From NCBI RefSeq assembly GCF_006539725.1, contig NZ_BJNO01000003.1, positions 1-64,000 on the forward strand: DNA of 64,000 nt, read 5' to 3'. The notes beneath the pieces are model-generated. The model searched no databases. It was given only the letters and a program-made list of their open reading frames with translations, and was not told the origin of the DNA. Both the position numbers and the translations under genes were made by a program. This document shows positions 1 through 7,410 of this stretch, one piece after another (position 1 is the first letter of the stretch; each line of letters starts with the position of its first letter). Source of the stretch: Klebsiella terrigena. Lineage in GTDB: Bacteria; Pseudomonadota; Gammaproteobacteria; Enterobacterales; Enterobacteriaceae.

Positions 1-75
1 CTGGTTCTAAGTTAGTTTGATTACCTTGTGTCAGGACCGGAGTGGAGTAGTTGCTTACGGCTGAGTGGCCTGCAG

Positions 76-240
76 GGATGAGAATTCCTGTCGGTCACTG
101 CCGCCTGCCGGAAGAGGAATGAGACTTCCTGAATAATGTGCGAGTTTGCATAAAACCTCGGGAAGTTCTGCCGCTGTAAGGGCTGTAAGGAAGGGGGAAC
201 CGCCTGAGCGATCGACTTTAATACGATGGTAGTTACACAA
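76..240 (-). pseudogene. Fragment of a P4-type phage integrase
   Basis: On the minus strand this stretch encodes PFLTALTAAELPEVLCKL followed by a YSGSLI-like segment. That resembles the PFLTAAELPEFLRKL...YSGS segment that opens the catalytic domain of P4-type tyrosine recombinases. Only about 30 codons are recognisable. There is no arm-binding domain upstream and no Arg...HxxR...Tyr catalytic set downstream. The same protein segment appears again, degraded, inside the larger integrase remnant at 2107-2968, so the island carries parts of two integrases. It is a relic with no expected function. A chance match cannot be fully excluded for so short a piece. Confidence 0.5.
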
Positions 241-647
241 ACTTACTGACAGGTTCTGCGATCATAGTTTTGAGGAGTTAAATCCATTTGTTGCAAGTTT
301 TATATTCCCCTTTAATATTTCACTCCGTATATATTTATCCTTGTTATTAATTGGTGGTTTTGTTTTTCAAACGTTGATTTACATCAACCCAGGAGCGTAT
401 TTTAAACAATGCTCTGACGGTATTGCCTTCTTCGATATAAATGATTGTTTATTTTGGATGGCGATAGTTTGTTTTCCTGCCGCCCCAGTGCAGCTCATTA
501 TTAATAATTAGACGAAAAATCCTGGTTATTTTATTGTTTTGGCTTGAGTGTATTTATTTTTGATCTTTTAATCATCATTATTCTATTATCGCCTCTAAGG
601 AATCGAAACGTGAAAACGTGCATCGTGATAAGCAGAGGGATGATTAG
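241..647. other. AT-rich region upstream of the T6SS remnant
   Basis: About 400 bases with no supported gene. The composition is clearly more AT-rich than the backbone to the right. A perfect FNR-type palindrome lies at 374-387. A GA-rich stretch near 632-640 could serve as ribosome-binding site for the following tssB fragment. By position this was probably the promoter and leader of the lost type VI secretion operon. Confidence 0.4.
374..387. promoter_or_regulatory. FNR-like binding site
   Basis: TTGATTTACATCAA matches the FNR consensus TTGAT-N4-ATCAA exactly. It lies about 260 bases before the tssB fragment, so the ancestral secretion operon may have answered to oxygen. With the operon destroyed, any present role is doubtful. 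Confidence 0.5.
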
Positions 648-1019
648 ATGGCTGAAAGTTTCCAAAATGAGTTGCCTAATTCGTGCGTCAATATAAGGTT
701 TTATTTTTCAACGTGCAGGGCGATCAATAAAATAGAGTTGCCACTGAGGTTAATGGTTGCGGCTGATTTAAGTAACGGTCAGTTGACTGCGGCATTATCA
801 GTGTATGAAAAAGGCAATGTTAATAACAATAACTTCAACGCTATTCTTTCCGAATATTCCCCAAAAGGGAATCTTACCGTTAAGAATAGCCTTGCTGATG
901 ACGGTAGCGAAAACAACATCGGTCTGACATTTTGCACTTCCCGGTGGAAGGCATGGGCGTCCACCCATTACGGGGTCGCCGGATGCCGTAATCCAGGTCA
1001 TAAGGCCAGGGGAAATTAG
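648..1019 (+). pseudogene. tssB: tssB'-'tssC deletion fusion (T6SS sheath genes)
   Basis: Residues 1-95 follow the N-terminal half of TssB, the small subunit of the type VI secretion contractile sheath (KIELPLRLMVAADLSNGQ, NNFNAILSEYSPKGNLTVKN, then LADDGSEN). Homology stops near base 932. From about 935 a shifted frame reads HFPVEGMGVHPLRGRRMP and stops at 989-991. That resembles the last residues of the large sheath subunit TssC (about HFQLEGMGVSLRLVSRMP). An internal deletion therefore removed the end of tssB and nearly all of tssC. The joined frame runs on to 1019 as a tail with no meaning. TssB also shows unusual Cys substitutions consistent with decay. It lies just before the tssK fragment, as in an intact cluster. 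Confidence 0.75.
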
Positions 1020-1021
1020 CG

Positions 1022-1459
1022 ATGAAAATTTATCGTCCCCTTTGGGAGGACGGGGCCGCTCTGGCTCCCCAGCAGTTTCAGCAGCAGGCCCGCTGGAGTG
1101 CGCACGTTACCGATATAGTGGCCCGGATGGGAATCTCTCATCCCTGGGGAGTGATTGCCGCAGAATTTGATGATACCGCGCTGGCACTCTCACGCCTGAA
1201 CGCTACCTGCCTGGTGGTGCGCTTTCAGGACGGTACCCTGGTTGATACAGGCCTGGCTGACAATCTTCCCCCGGTCTGTGATTTATCCTCTGCTGCCGGC
1301 AGTGAGGCTGTTGAGGTAGTTGCCGCCTTGCCGCTGCTGAGCGCCAGTAACCTGGATAACGGACAGGACAGTGAGCGGCCTCGTCGCTGGAAAGCCGAGC
1401 GTGTGGTGGTCCAGGAGCTCGTGGGGTACGAGAATGGGGATAAGGTGGTTGTTTTATGA
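1022..1459 (+). pseudogene. tssK: Truncated tssK (T6SS baseplate subunit)
   Basis: The 145 codons match the N-terminal third of TssK, the trimeric type VI secretion baseplate protein (MKIYRPLWEDGAALAPQQFQ, then AHVTDIVARMGISHPWGV). Full-length TssK is about 440 residues, so about two thirds is gone. Homology ends near base 1455 at the start of the next gene. The 30-base gap after the tssC tail looks like the natural tssC-tssK spacing, so this end of the cluster is undisturbed. No downstream tss genes follow, so the secretion system cannot work. Confidence 0.8.
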
Positions 1460-1824
1460 TGAAGCGAGTGGCGCTGAAAGTGTTTGTTGTAGTATTAATG
1501 GTTGCTTGGTTAATTTTACCATCAACGATCATTCCTGCATCTTATTCTAAAGTATATGAGTTATATAGTCCTGATAAGAATTATAAGGTGATAATTTACC
1601 ATGGTAAAATAATCTCTCCAATGTCACTTTACAAATATTTAAAGGATGAAGATTATTTTTTTATTGTTTACAGTAAGTCCGGGGAGGTGATTTTCAAACC
1701 GTCTCCATACTATGGTACTTCTAATATGGGTGCATATGATGGTATAGAATTCCAATACGGAGATGATCATTCTTTATTTTTTCCTGGACCGGAAGGCTAT
1801 GATTCATACGAATTTAGCAAGTAG
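1459..1824 (+). CDS. Small membrane-anchored or secreted protein (DUF6201-like?)
   Basis: A 121-122 residue protein starting at one of two consecutive ATG codons (1456 or 1459). A hydrophobic segment at about residues 5-28 (VFVVVLMVAWLILPSTI) could be a signal anchor or uncleaved signal peptide. The rest is Tyr- and acid-rich (YELYSPDKNYKVIIYHG, FIVYSKSGEVIFKPSPYYG). It resembles, from memory, the DUF6201 proteins found near type VI secretion genes in Klebsiella-like bacteria; I hold that name loosely. Its AT-rich composition differs sharply from the tssK fragment it abuts. An immunity or accessory role for a secreted effector is a guess from context. The frame is intact. Confidence 0.55.
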   Translation: MKRVALKVFVVVLMVAWLILPSTIIPASYSKVYELYSPDKNYKVIIYHGKIISPMSLYKYLKDEDYFFIVYSKSGEVIFKPSPYYGTSNMGAYDGIEFQYGDDHSLFFPGPEGYDSYEFSK

Positions 1825-2012
1825 CTAATCCCAGCAAGGATTAAATTATGGGTAAAGTTATTTTAACTCTTAAGCCATTAATTGAAAATGGACATCAATC
1901 GTGCCCCGAAACAGACCTTTTTTGTGCGAAATGCTTTACGGCAATTTTGTCGGCGGCCTTGATCTTCACCAGGTCAGTGAAGAAAACCAGGTCATCTGTA
2001 AGCACATCCGTC

Positions 2013-2105
2013 TTAGTTCCACGCATTTTTTGAGGTTTCTGGTTTTTCGGCCATCATCCGGTACTCTTCCGGTGTCAGGTTATTCAGGGATTGGTGGGGA
2101 CGCTC
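2013..2105 (-). mobile_element. 3' end of an IS3-family transposase gene (orfB)
   Basis: The minus strand reads ERPHQSLNNLTPEEYRMM, continues AEKPETSKNAWN, and stops at 2013-2015. This is the characteristic C-terminus of IS3-family OrfB (...RPH.SLNNLTPEEYR). The catalytic DDE residues lie upstream and are absent. At 2105/2106 the frame joins integrase sequence read in the same direction, so a deletion or recombination removed the rest of the element and the integrase C-terminus. No terminal repeat could be recognised. Confidence 0.7.
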
Positions 2106-2106
2106 A

Positions 2107-2968
2107 AGGATTGAGCCGATAGTGGGACAACATGAGTACGTTTCATTTTCATTCTAGTTTTGGGAATTTCCCGGGTACGATTATCGAAGTCTATTTCACT
2201 CCATTCAGCCAGACACAACTCTACTTTTCACAAGCGTGTCAGTATGAGCTACCTGGTTGCGAGAAGAGTAATAAGACTTCCAAAGTAGCTGGATAACTTT
2301 TGCAAAAACTCAGGCCGCTCGGCGGCGGTAAGAAAGGGATAGTGCTGTTTCTCATGGCTTTGCAAAGCGCTACCAAGATCGGCTGCTGAGTTGTATTCAG
2401 CATGACCTGTAACAATCGCGTAGCGAAAACACTCACTACAACGCTAGCGTACTTTGCTTGCGAGCTCAGGCTCTCCCCCGTTTTTCCATTCGTTGCAATA
2501 CGGATAAAAGCCCCAGTGGCTTTATTTCATTCACCGGCTTAGAGCCTGGATAGGGGAAAACATTATTTTTAAAACTCGCTTGACGTAATCAGCATAACTC
2601 TTCGACCAGCCAGATACTTTTGCGTTGCACCATTCGAGAGCTATAGCTTCAAATGTGTTGGTAACCGAGAGCTTTGGCTCGCTGGGCGGCTTTTTTGACC
2701 TTTCCGGAATCCTAATCGTTCGCCAATACCTTTCGTGCCTCCTCTCGCTTAGTACGAGCTTCTGCAAGTGATATGTCGGGATAGATTCCAATGACAGCTT
2801 TTTCTCTTTCCCGGCATATCGATATTTTATGCGCCAGTACTTTGAACCCTTAGCGTTGACCATGAGATAGAGCCCTCTGCCATCTGAGAGCTTATAGGCA
2901 GTATCTCTGGGCTTTGCTGTCTCAACCTGACGAGCATTTAAGGATAGTTTGGAGGGCTCATTTTTCAT
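2107..2968 (-). pseudogene. Degraded P4-type site-specific integrase
   Basis: Begins at an ATG (2968) with an arm-type DNA-binding domain: LSLNARQVETAKPRDTAYKL, DGRGLYLMVNAKGSKYWR. A one-base loss near 2790 shifts the frame; the other frame then continues GIYPDISLAEARTKREEARK. The original frame returns at about 2660 (FEAIALEWCNAKVSGWSKSY). Further shifts and stops follow, through YPFLTAAERPEFLQKLSSYF and LAEWSEIDFD to KRTHVVPLSAQS near 2110, where IS3 sequence takes over. The catalytic C-terminus is missing. The gene begins 155 bases from the 3' end of argW and points away from it, the usual arrangement for an integrase at a tRNA attachment site. It cannot be functional. Confidence 0.85.
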
Positions 2969-3123
2969 TGAACAGGATAAGCCCCCACTAAGGCCACCAG
3001 GCGCTTATTGATTCACGTTGAAATGGGGAGACATCCGTTGACTTCGCGTAGCCAATGTAGAGGGTTTTTCATTGATTGTAAGGGGATTTTATCGAATTAG
3101 GTAGGTATCAGGAGCGGTCGAAA

Positions 3124-3150
3124 TGGTGTCCCCTGCAGGAATCGAACCTG
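3124..3150. other. Probable island attachment site in argW
   Basis: The 3' part of argW (T-arm and acceptor stem) is where P4-type integrases recombine. The integrase relic lies directly beside it and foreign or decayed DNA fills the rest of the left side, so this should be one island boundary. The second copy of the repeat would lie left of base 1; I saw none in the window. Confidence 0.5.
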
Positions 3151-3198
3151 CAACTAGCCCTTAGGAGGGGCTCGTTATATCCATTTAACTAAGGGGAC
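3124..3198 (-). tRNA. argW: tRNA-Arg (anticodon CCU)
   Basis: The minus strand folds as a 75-base tRNA: acceptor stem GTCCCCT pairing with AGGGGAC, T-arm with GGTTCGATTCC, and an anticodon loop CTCCTAA giving anticodon CCU for AGG codons. The 3' CCA is encoded. It is next to yfdC, the position of argW in E. coli. Its 3' end serves as a phage and island attachment site, consistent with the integrase remnant immediately downstream. Confidence 0.95.
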
Positions 3199-3272
3199 GA
3201 AGCGGCGGGATTATAGCGTTTTTTTCCTTACAGGTTAAGCAGCTATCGGCTGACTGCTTAATCTATCGCCAC

Positions 3273-4181
3273 TTAGCGCGTTTTTTTAGCTTTAGCCTGC
3301 GCTTTTTTCTCATTACTGATGTCGTTACGGATCTGGGCATGGCTGAGCAGGGCGAAAATAAACGTCCCGCCGCAAATATTGCCGGCCAGCGTCGGCAGGG
3401 CGAACGGCCAGATAAACTCCTGCCACGGCAGCGAGCCGTTGAAGACCAGATAAAATATCTCGACGCTGCCGACCACAATATGGGTGGTATCGGCGAGTGC
3501 AATAAGCCAGGTCATCATAATTATGACCACGATCTTTGCCGCACCGGCGGCGGGGAACATCCACACCATCGTTGCAACCAGCCAGCCGGAAATAATCGCG
3601 TTGGCAAACATTTCGCCCGGCGTGTTCTGCATGACCTTCAGGCTGATTTTCTCAAAGGCGTCGCGGGTGGCAGGGTCAAAGATTGGCATAACATCAAAGG
3701 CCCAGGCGGCGATGGCCGTGCCGATGAGGTTGCCCGCCAGCACAATGCCCCACAGACGTAACAACAGGCCGACGTTACCGAGGGTGGGTTTATGCATGAT
3801 TGGCAGCACGGCGGTTACGGTATTCTCGGTAAACAGCTGCTGGCGGGCCATGATAACGATGATAAAACCGAAGGTGTAGCCGAGGTTTTCCAGCAAATAC
3901 CCGCCTGCGATATCGGTAAGATGCACGTGAAAAATGCCTTTTGCTACCAGCGAGGCACCCATCGACAGGCCCGCAGCGACCGCTGACCAAAGCAGAGCCA
4001 TGCCGTCGCGCTCAAGCTCCTTCTGACCCTCCTGGCGGATCTCTTCATGCGTGGCCATGGCGCGAGAGGGCAGACGATCCTCATCCACCTCTATTTCCTC
4101 GCCCTGCTGGTTCTCGTCGCTCTCAACTTCTATCTCTTCTTTACCGCTGTGGCGATCGGGCGATTCTGGACGTGGAGTCAT
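3273..4181 (-). CDS. yfdC: YfdC, formate/nitrite-transporter family inner membrane protein
   Basis: A 302-residue member of the FNT channel family. Residues 1-65 form a charged, acidic cytoplasmic tail (IEVDEDRLPSRAMATHEEIR). About six membrane helices follow (ALLWSAVAAGLSMGASLVAK, NLGYTFGFIIVIMARQQLFT, ANAIISGWLVATMVWMF). The C-terminus is basic. FNT proteins move small monovalent anions; the substrate of YfdC is not established and it is longer than FocA or NirC. The start at 4181 has GAGGGAA upstream. It is single, next to argW as in E. coli, and divergent from mlaA. E. coli YfdC is about 310 residues. Confidence 0.95.
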   Translation of the reverse strand: MTPRPESPDRHSGKEEIEVESDENQQGEEIEVDEDRLPSRAMATHEEIRQEGQKELERDGMALLWSAVAAGLSMGASLVAKGIFHVHLTDIAGGYLLENLGYTFGFIIVIMARQQLFTENTVTAVLPIMHKPTLGNVGLLLRLWGIVLAGNLIGTAIAAWAFDVMPIFDPATRDAFEKISLKVMQNTPGEMFANAIISGWLVATMVWMFPAAGAAKIVVIIMMTWLIALADTTHIVVGSVEIFYLVFNGSLPWQEFIWPFALPTLAGNICGGTFIFALLSHAQIRNDISNEKKAQAKAKKTR

Positions 4182-4451
4182 GCCGTTTCCCTCAATGATT
4201 TTTCATTATCATAAGCGTAGAGATATTTTTCGTGGACGGCGCTGGTGAACATCCTATTTTTTGTGCAATGGCAAGAATAGCAATACGAATATTGCAAAAT
4301 ATGTATAGAATCAGGACGCAACAATTATACCAAAGAGGGCTATGCTGAAAGCAGGCACCAGAGTGCACCTTGCTTCGGGCGATATCTTCATCGAGGCTGC
4401 AGTCCCCGGATGACCCACAGCGATAGCCAAAATTAACAGGGAGACACACCT

Positions 4452-5213
4452 ATGAATTATCGCCTGTCGGCGCTTGCGCTCGGCGCCACAATGCTGGTGG
4501 GATGTGCCAGTTCCAGCTCTGGCGATCGGCCGCAAGGGCGTTCAGACCCGCTTGAAGGGTTTAACCGTACGATGTTCAACTTCAACTTTAACGTGGTGGA
4601 TCCGTACGTTCTGCGTCCGGTAGCCGTGGCATGGCGTGACTATGTCCCGCAGCCGGCGCGTAATGGGCTGAGTAACTTTACCAGCAACCTTGAAGAACCG
4701 GCGGTGATGGCCAACTACTTCCTGCAGGGCGATCCCTATAAAGGTATGGTGCACTTTACCCGCTTCTTCCTTAACACTATTCTCGGGATGGGCGGCCTGA
4801 TTGACGTCGCCGGGATGGCTAATCCGCAGCTGCAGCGCGTCGAGCCGCATCGCTTTGGTAGCACTCTGGGTCACTACGGCGTTGGCTATGGCCCGTACGT
4901 GCAGCTGCCGTTCTACGGAAGCTTTACGCTGCGTGATGAAGGCGGTGATATGGCTGATGGACTCTATCCGGTGCTCTCCTGGCTGACCTGGCCGATGTCT
5001 ATCGGTAAGTGGGCGGTTGAAGGGGTAGAGACCCGAGCCCAGCTGCTGGATTCCGATGGCCTGCTGCGCCAGTCCTCAGATCCGTATATCCTGGTGCGTG
5101 AAGCCTACTTCCAGCGCCATGACTTTATCGCTAACGGCGGCAAGCTCACGCCGGCAGATAACCCGAACGCCCAGGCGATTGAGGGCGATCTGAAAGATAT
5201 CGACTCGCAGTAA
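4452..5213 (+). CDS. mlaA: MlaA, outer-membrane lipoprotein of phospholipid retrograde transport
   Basis: A 253-residue lipoprotein. The signal peptide ends at lipobox LVGC with Cys18 as lipidation site, followed by a Ser-rich linker. The core has DPLEGFNRTMFNFNFNVVDP and GLSNFTSNLEEP, typical of MlaA/VacJ. MlaA sits with porins in the outer membrane and hands mislocalised phospholipids to MlaC and the MlaFEDB transporter, preserving lipid asymmetry. GGGAGA precedes the start. It is monocistronic, divergent from yfdC and convergent with fadL, with a shared hairpin terminator between the last two. Confidence 0.97.
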   Translation: MNYRLSALALGATMLVGCASSSSGDRPQGRSDPLEGFNRTMFNFNFNVVDPYVLRPVAVAWRDYVPQPARNGLSNFTSNLEEPAVMANYFLQGDPYKGMVHFTRFFLNTILGMGGLIDVAGMANPQLQRVEPHRFGSTLGHYGVGYGPYVQLPFYGSFTLRDEGGDMADGLYPVLSWLTWPMSIGKWAVEGVETRAQLLDSDGLLRQSSDPYILVREAYFQRHDFIANGGKLTPADNPNAQAIEGDLKDIDSQ

Positions 5214-5233
5214 TCTGTTGATATAAATAAAAA

Positions 5234-5260
5234 GGGTGAACATCGCGTTCACCCTTTTTT
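5234..5260. terminator. Bidirectional terminator between mlaA and fadL
   Basis: The perfect 8-bp stem GGGTGAAC/GTTCACCC (5234-5241 and 5247-5254) has A-rich sequence on the left and a T run on the right, so it can end both convergent transcripts. Confidence 0.85.
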
Positions 5261-5274
5261 ATGCCGTCAGCTTA

Positions 5275-6603
5275 TCAGAAGCGGTAGTTGAAGTTTGCGC
5301 CGTACAGCCAGGCCTTGCCTTCAGAACGGAAGGTGTAAGGACCTTCTTTGATCTCTACGTGCTGGCCGTGCATGTAGGAGACGCCAACGTCTACGGATGC
5401 ATCTTTATTGAAGGCGTAGGTGGTACCCGCGCTCAGCCACAGACGGTCCTGATCCGGAATGGAGATGGAGCGGTTAGAGGCTGGAACCGGGCTATCATCA
5501 AAGGCGATACCGCTACGGAAGGTCCAGTTATCGTCGTAGTAATAGGTGGTACCCAGCGCGATGCGGTAGGCATCCTTAAAGCTCTCATCTTTATAGAACA
5601 GCGTCTCGCCGTTGCTGCCGGTCGCTTTCAGCTCCTGGAACTGACTCCAGCTGGTGTAGGTCAGGCTATAGTGAACCGCCCACTGCGGTGCGACGCGGTT
5701 GTAGCCGGACAGCTCCCACATTTCAGGCAGGTTCAGGGTCAGAGAACCATCGGTAGTCTGCCCGTTGGTCCCGGCCGGAAGGCCGAAATTGCCGAGGATT
5801 TGGTTATACGCTGACGGCAGGCTGCTCTTGTAGTTACCGTCAAAGTCGATTTTCACTTCAGAACGGTAGGTGAAGCCATAGCGGTTATTCTTATCAAGTT
5901 CATAAAGAATACCGGCGTTCCAGCCGAAGCCCCAGGCGTTACCGTTCAGGTGCGCAATCTGCGTATCCGCAGGGATTTTCGATACCGGGCCCGCCAGCTG
6001 CGGCGGCAAGGCGCCTGAACCGGCAACGATCTGCCCCAGATCGCCCGCGTAGCGCTCGATCTTGGCCTTCGCATACACCGCGTCAAACCCTAAGCCAAAG
6101 CTCCAGTGGCTGTCCAGGCGATAGGCGCCGCTCAGGTTGAAGTTGGCGGTGGTTAAATCGGTTTTTCCCCCCATGCTGCCGGCGGCATAATCGTCGGCGT
6201 ACTCGGTAGCCAGACCGTAGTTAGAGGTAATCGATGCCCCCCAGCCAAACTGATCGTTAATCGGCGACACGAAGTGGAAGTTAGGTACCCATGCGGTTGG
6301 CGCAATATTTTTGGCGTTCAGGCTTTTGCCCGTTGGCGAGTTGCCCGACATGTTGACATCGGGATCGACAAATACCGCGCCCATAGACATGGTTGGACGA
6401 TCGAACATCATAATCAATGCTGGGTTACGGCTGGCATTGCCCGCATCGTCAGCAATTGCACCTTCACCGGAGTAGGCGCGACCAAGGCCTGATGAAGAGA
6501 ATTCGTTTAACTGAAAGCCTGCTGACCAGGCCTGTGTGGAAACAAGTGCTACAGCCACTGCGAGGGCAGATTGGGTAAAGCGGGTTTTCTGGCTCATGCC
6601 CAT
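5275..6603 (-). CDS. fadL: FadL, long-chain fatty acid outer-membrane transporter
   Basis: A 442-residue beta-barrel protein that imports long-chain fatty acids across the outer membrane. The signal peptide ends near AQAWSA-like STQAWSA, before the N-terminal plug [18 protein letters not shown] containing the NPA motif (SRNPALI). The C-terminus ends in aromatic FNYRF, the barrel-assembly signal. An internal MSQKT at the third codon is the start used in E. coli, so the true start may be 6597. The region around residues 195-215 is shorter than in E. coli, a probable surface-loop difference. FadR-like and CRP-like sites lie upstream, fitting the known control of fadL. Confidence 0.97.
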   Translation of the reverse strand: MGMSQKTRFTQSALAVAVALVSTQAWSAGFQLNEFSSSGLGRAYSGEGAIADDAGNASRNPALIMMFDRPTMSMGAVFVDPDVNMSGNSPTGKSLNAKNIAPTAWVPNFHFVSPINDQFGWGASITSNYGLATEYADDYAAGSMGGKTDLTTANFNLSGAYRLDSHWSFGLGFDAVYAKAKIERYAGDLGQIVAGSGALPPQLAGPVSKIPADTQIAHLNGNAWGFGWNAGILYELDKNNRYGFTYRSEVKIDFDGNYKSSLPSAYNQILGNFGLPAGTNGQTTDGSLTLNLPEMWELSGYNRVAPQWAVHYSLTYTSWSQFQELKATGSNGETLFYKDESFKDAYRIALGTTYYYDDNWTFRSGIAFDDSPVPASNRSISIPDQDRLWLSAGTTYAFNKDASVDVGVSYMHGQHVEIKEGPYTFRSEGKAWLYGANFNYRF

Positions 6604-6686
6604 AACCTCATTGAGTTATTTTTATTTAAACTATGTTACATGCCGTAACAGAAGCGCGAAGTGTAGGGTCTGCTTTACGACAGAGA

Positions 6687-6723
6687 AATCAGACCAGTGC
6701 GCTGAGTATAGGTCTGACCAGAT
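6687..6723. promoter_or_regulatory. FadR-like operators upstream of fadL
   Basis: ATAGGTCTGACCAGAT (6708-6723) reads on the other strand as ATCTGGTCAGACCTAT, close to the FadR consensus AACTGGTCNGACCTGTT. A weaker half-match, AATCAGACCAGT, lies at 6687-6698. They are 85-125 bases before the fadL start. FadR represses fadL in E. coli, and two sites occur there too. Confidence 0.75.
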
Positions 6724-6843
6724 GAGATGTTGCAAGTTTGTTTATGAGATTTTTCAATTGTGATACGAAAAAAGCGATCCAGCTGGCAAATTTGCCTTCA
6801 CCCAGGGGGCTGATTCGGGTAATTCTTGTTTTGGATCATTTTT

Positions 6844-6865
6844 AAGTGTGATTTCGGTCACTTAG
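6844..6865. promoter_or_regulatory. CRP-like site between fadL and yfcZ
   Basis: TGTGA-N6-TCACT (6847-6862) is nearly the full CRP consensus TGTGA-N6-TCACA. It is about 240 bases before fadL and 105 before yfcZ, so it could serve either gene. fadL is catabolite-controlled in E. coli. Confidence 0.65.
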
Positions 6866-6968
6866 CGCCGTTGTCGTCATTAACGACTGGAGGCACTCCT
6901 CGCCCGGGCGTAAAATAAGCCTATTAATTGTCTGGCACCCTTGTGTGCATATACAGAGGAAATCTACG

Positions 6969-7253
6969 ATGAGTAAAGTTAGTGCAGATGAAACCCCGGT
7001 TTGCTGCTGTATGGATGTTGGCACCATTATGGACAACACCGATTGCACCGCTTCCTACAGCCGCGTGTTTGCCAAACGCGCTGAAGCAGACGAAACCCTG
7101 GCGGCGTTGAGCGAAAGAGCTCGCGGCGTGGAATCCGATCCGTGCAAAATTATCCCGACCTTTACCGAGGTTGAAGGCGGCGTGCAGCTGGATATCGATT
7201 TTGTATTCTGCTGCGAAGCGGAAACCCTGATTTTCCAGCTCGGCCTGCGTTAA
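6969..7253 (+). CDS. yfcZ: YfcZ/YiiS family protein
   Basis: A 94-residue cytoplasmic protein that is rich in Cys: the PVCCCMDVGT segment, then Cys in DCTAS, DPCK and FCCEAE. The start at 6969 (MSKVSADE) is chosen over an in-frame ATG at 6945 because AGAGGAAA lies just before it and the length then equals E. coli YfcZ. The biochemical role is unknown; the clustered Cys residues suggest metal or redox chemistry, which is inference. It lies between fadL and fadI with its own terminator. Confidence 0.93.
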   Translation: MSKVSADETPVCCCMDVGTIMDNTDCTASYSRVFAKRAEADETLAALSERARGVESDPCKIIPTFTEVEGGVQLDIDFVFCCEAETLIFQLGLR

Positions 7254-7261
7254 TTCCGTTC

Positions 7262-7286
7262 TGACGCCCCTTTCTGCGGGGCGTCA
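7262..7286 (+). terminator. Hairpin after yfcZ
   Basis: A perfect 9-bp stem TGACGCCCC/GGGGCGTCA with a 7-base loop begins 9 bases after the yfcZ stop. The T tract behind it is interrupted, so termination may be partial. Confidence 0.7.
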
Positions 7287-7366
7287 TCTTCTCCTTTCAA
7301 TGTGTTTTGGCTCCCACTTTTTTGCTTCTCCGATTGGCTTAATGTAAAAAATTAGTTAAAACTGTT

Positions 7367-7383
7367 ATCAGGTCAGACCACTT
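7367..7383. promoter_or_regulatory. FadR-like operator upstream of fadIJ
   Basis: Read on the minus strand, AAGTGGTCTGACCTGAT agrees with the FadR consensus AACTGGTCNGACCTGTT at all but two positions. It lies 28 bases before the fadI start, well placed for repression. Confidence 0.8.
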
Positions 7384-7410
7384 GGTTTTATCGGTTAACA
7401 GGGGAGAGTT

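Noticed and set aside
1895-2026. 43-codon minus-strand frame with a Met start overlapping the IS3 end
   Set aside because: It has no ribosome-binding site I can defend and no family match, and it sits in a patchwork of decayed fragments.
1848-2122. Two overlapping plus-strand frames after the orphan gene
   Set aside because: They run antisense to the IS3 transposase end and show no domain or hydrophobic pattern.
2239-2436. 65-codon minus-strand frame
   Set aside because: It is the wrong frame of the integrase relic; the neighbouring frame gives YPFLTAAERPEFLQKLSSYF.
4182-4451. Small frames between yfdC and mlaA
   Set aside because: They are antisense to or inside the promoter region of two well-supported divergent genes.
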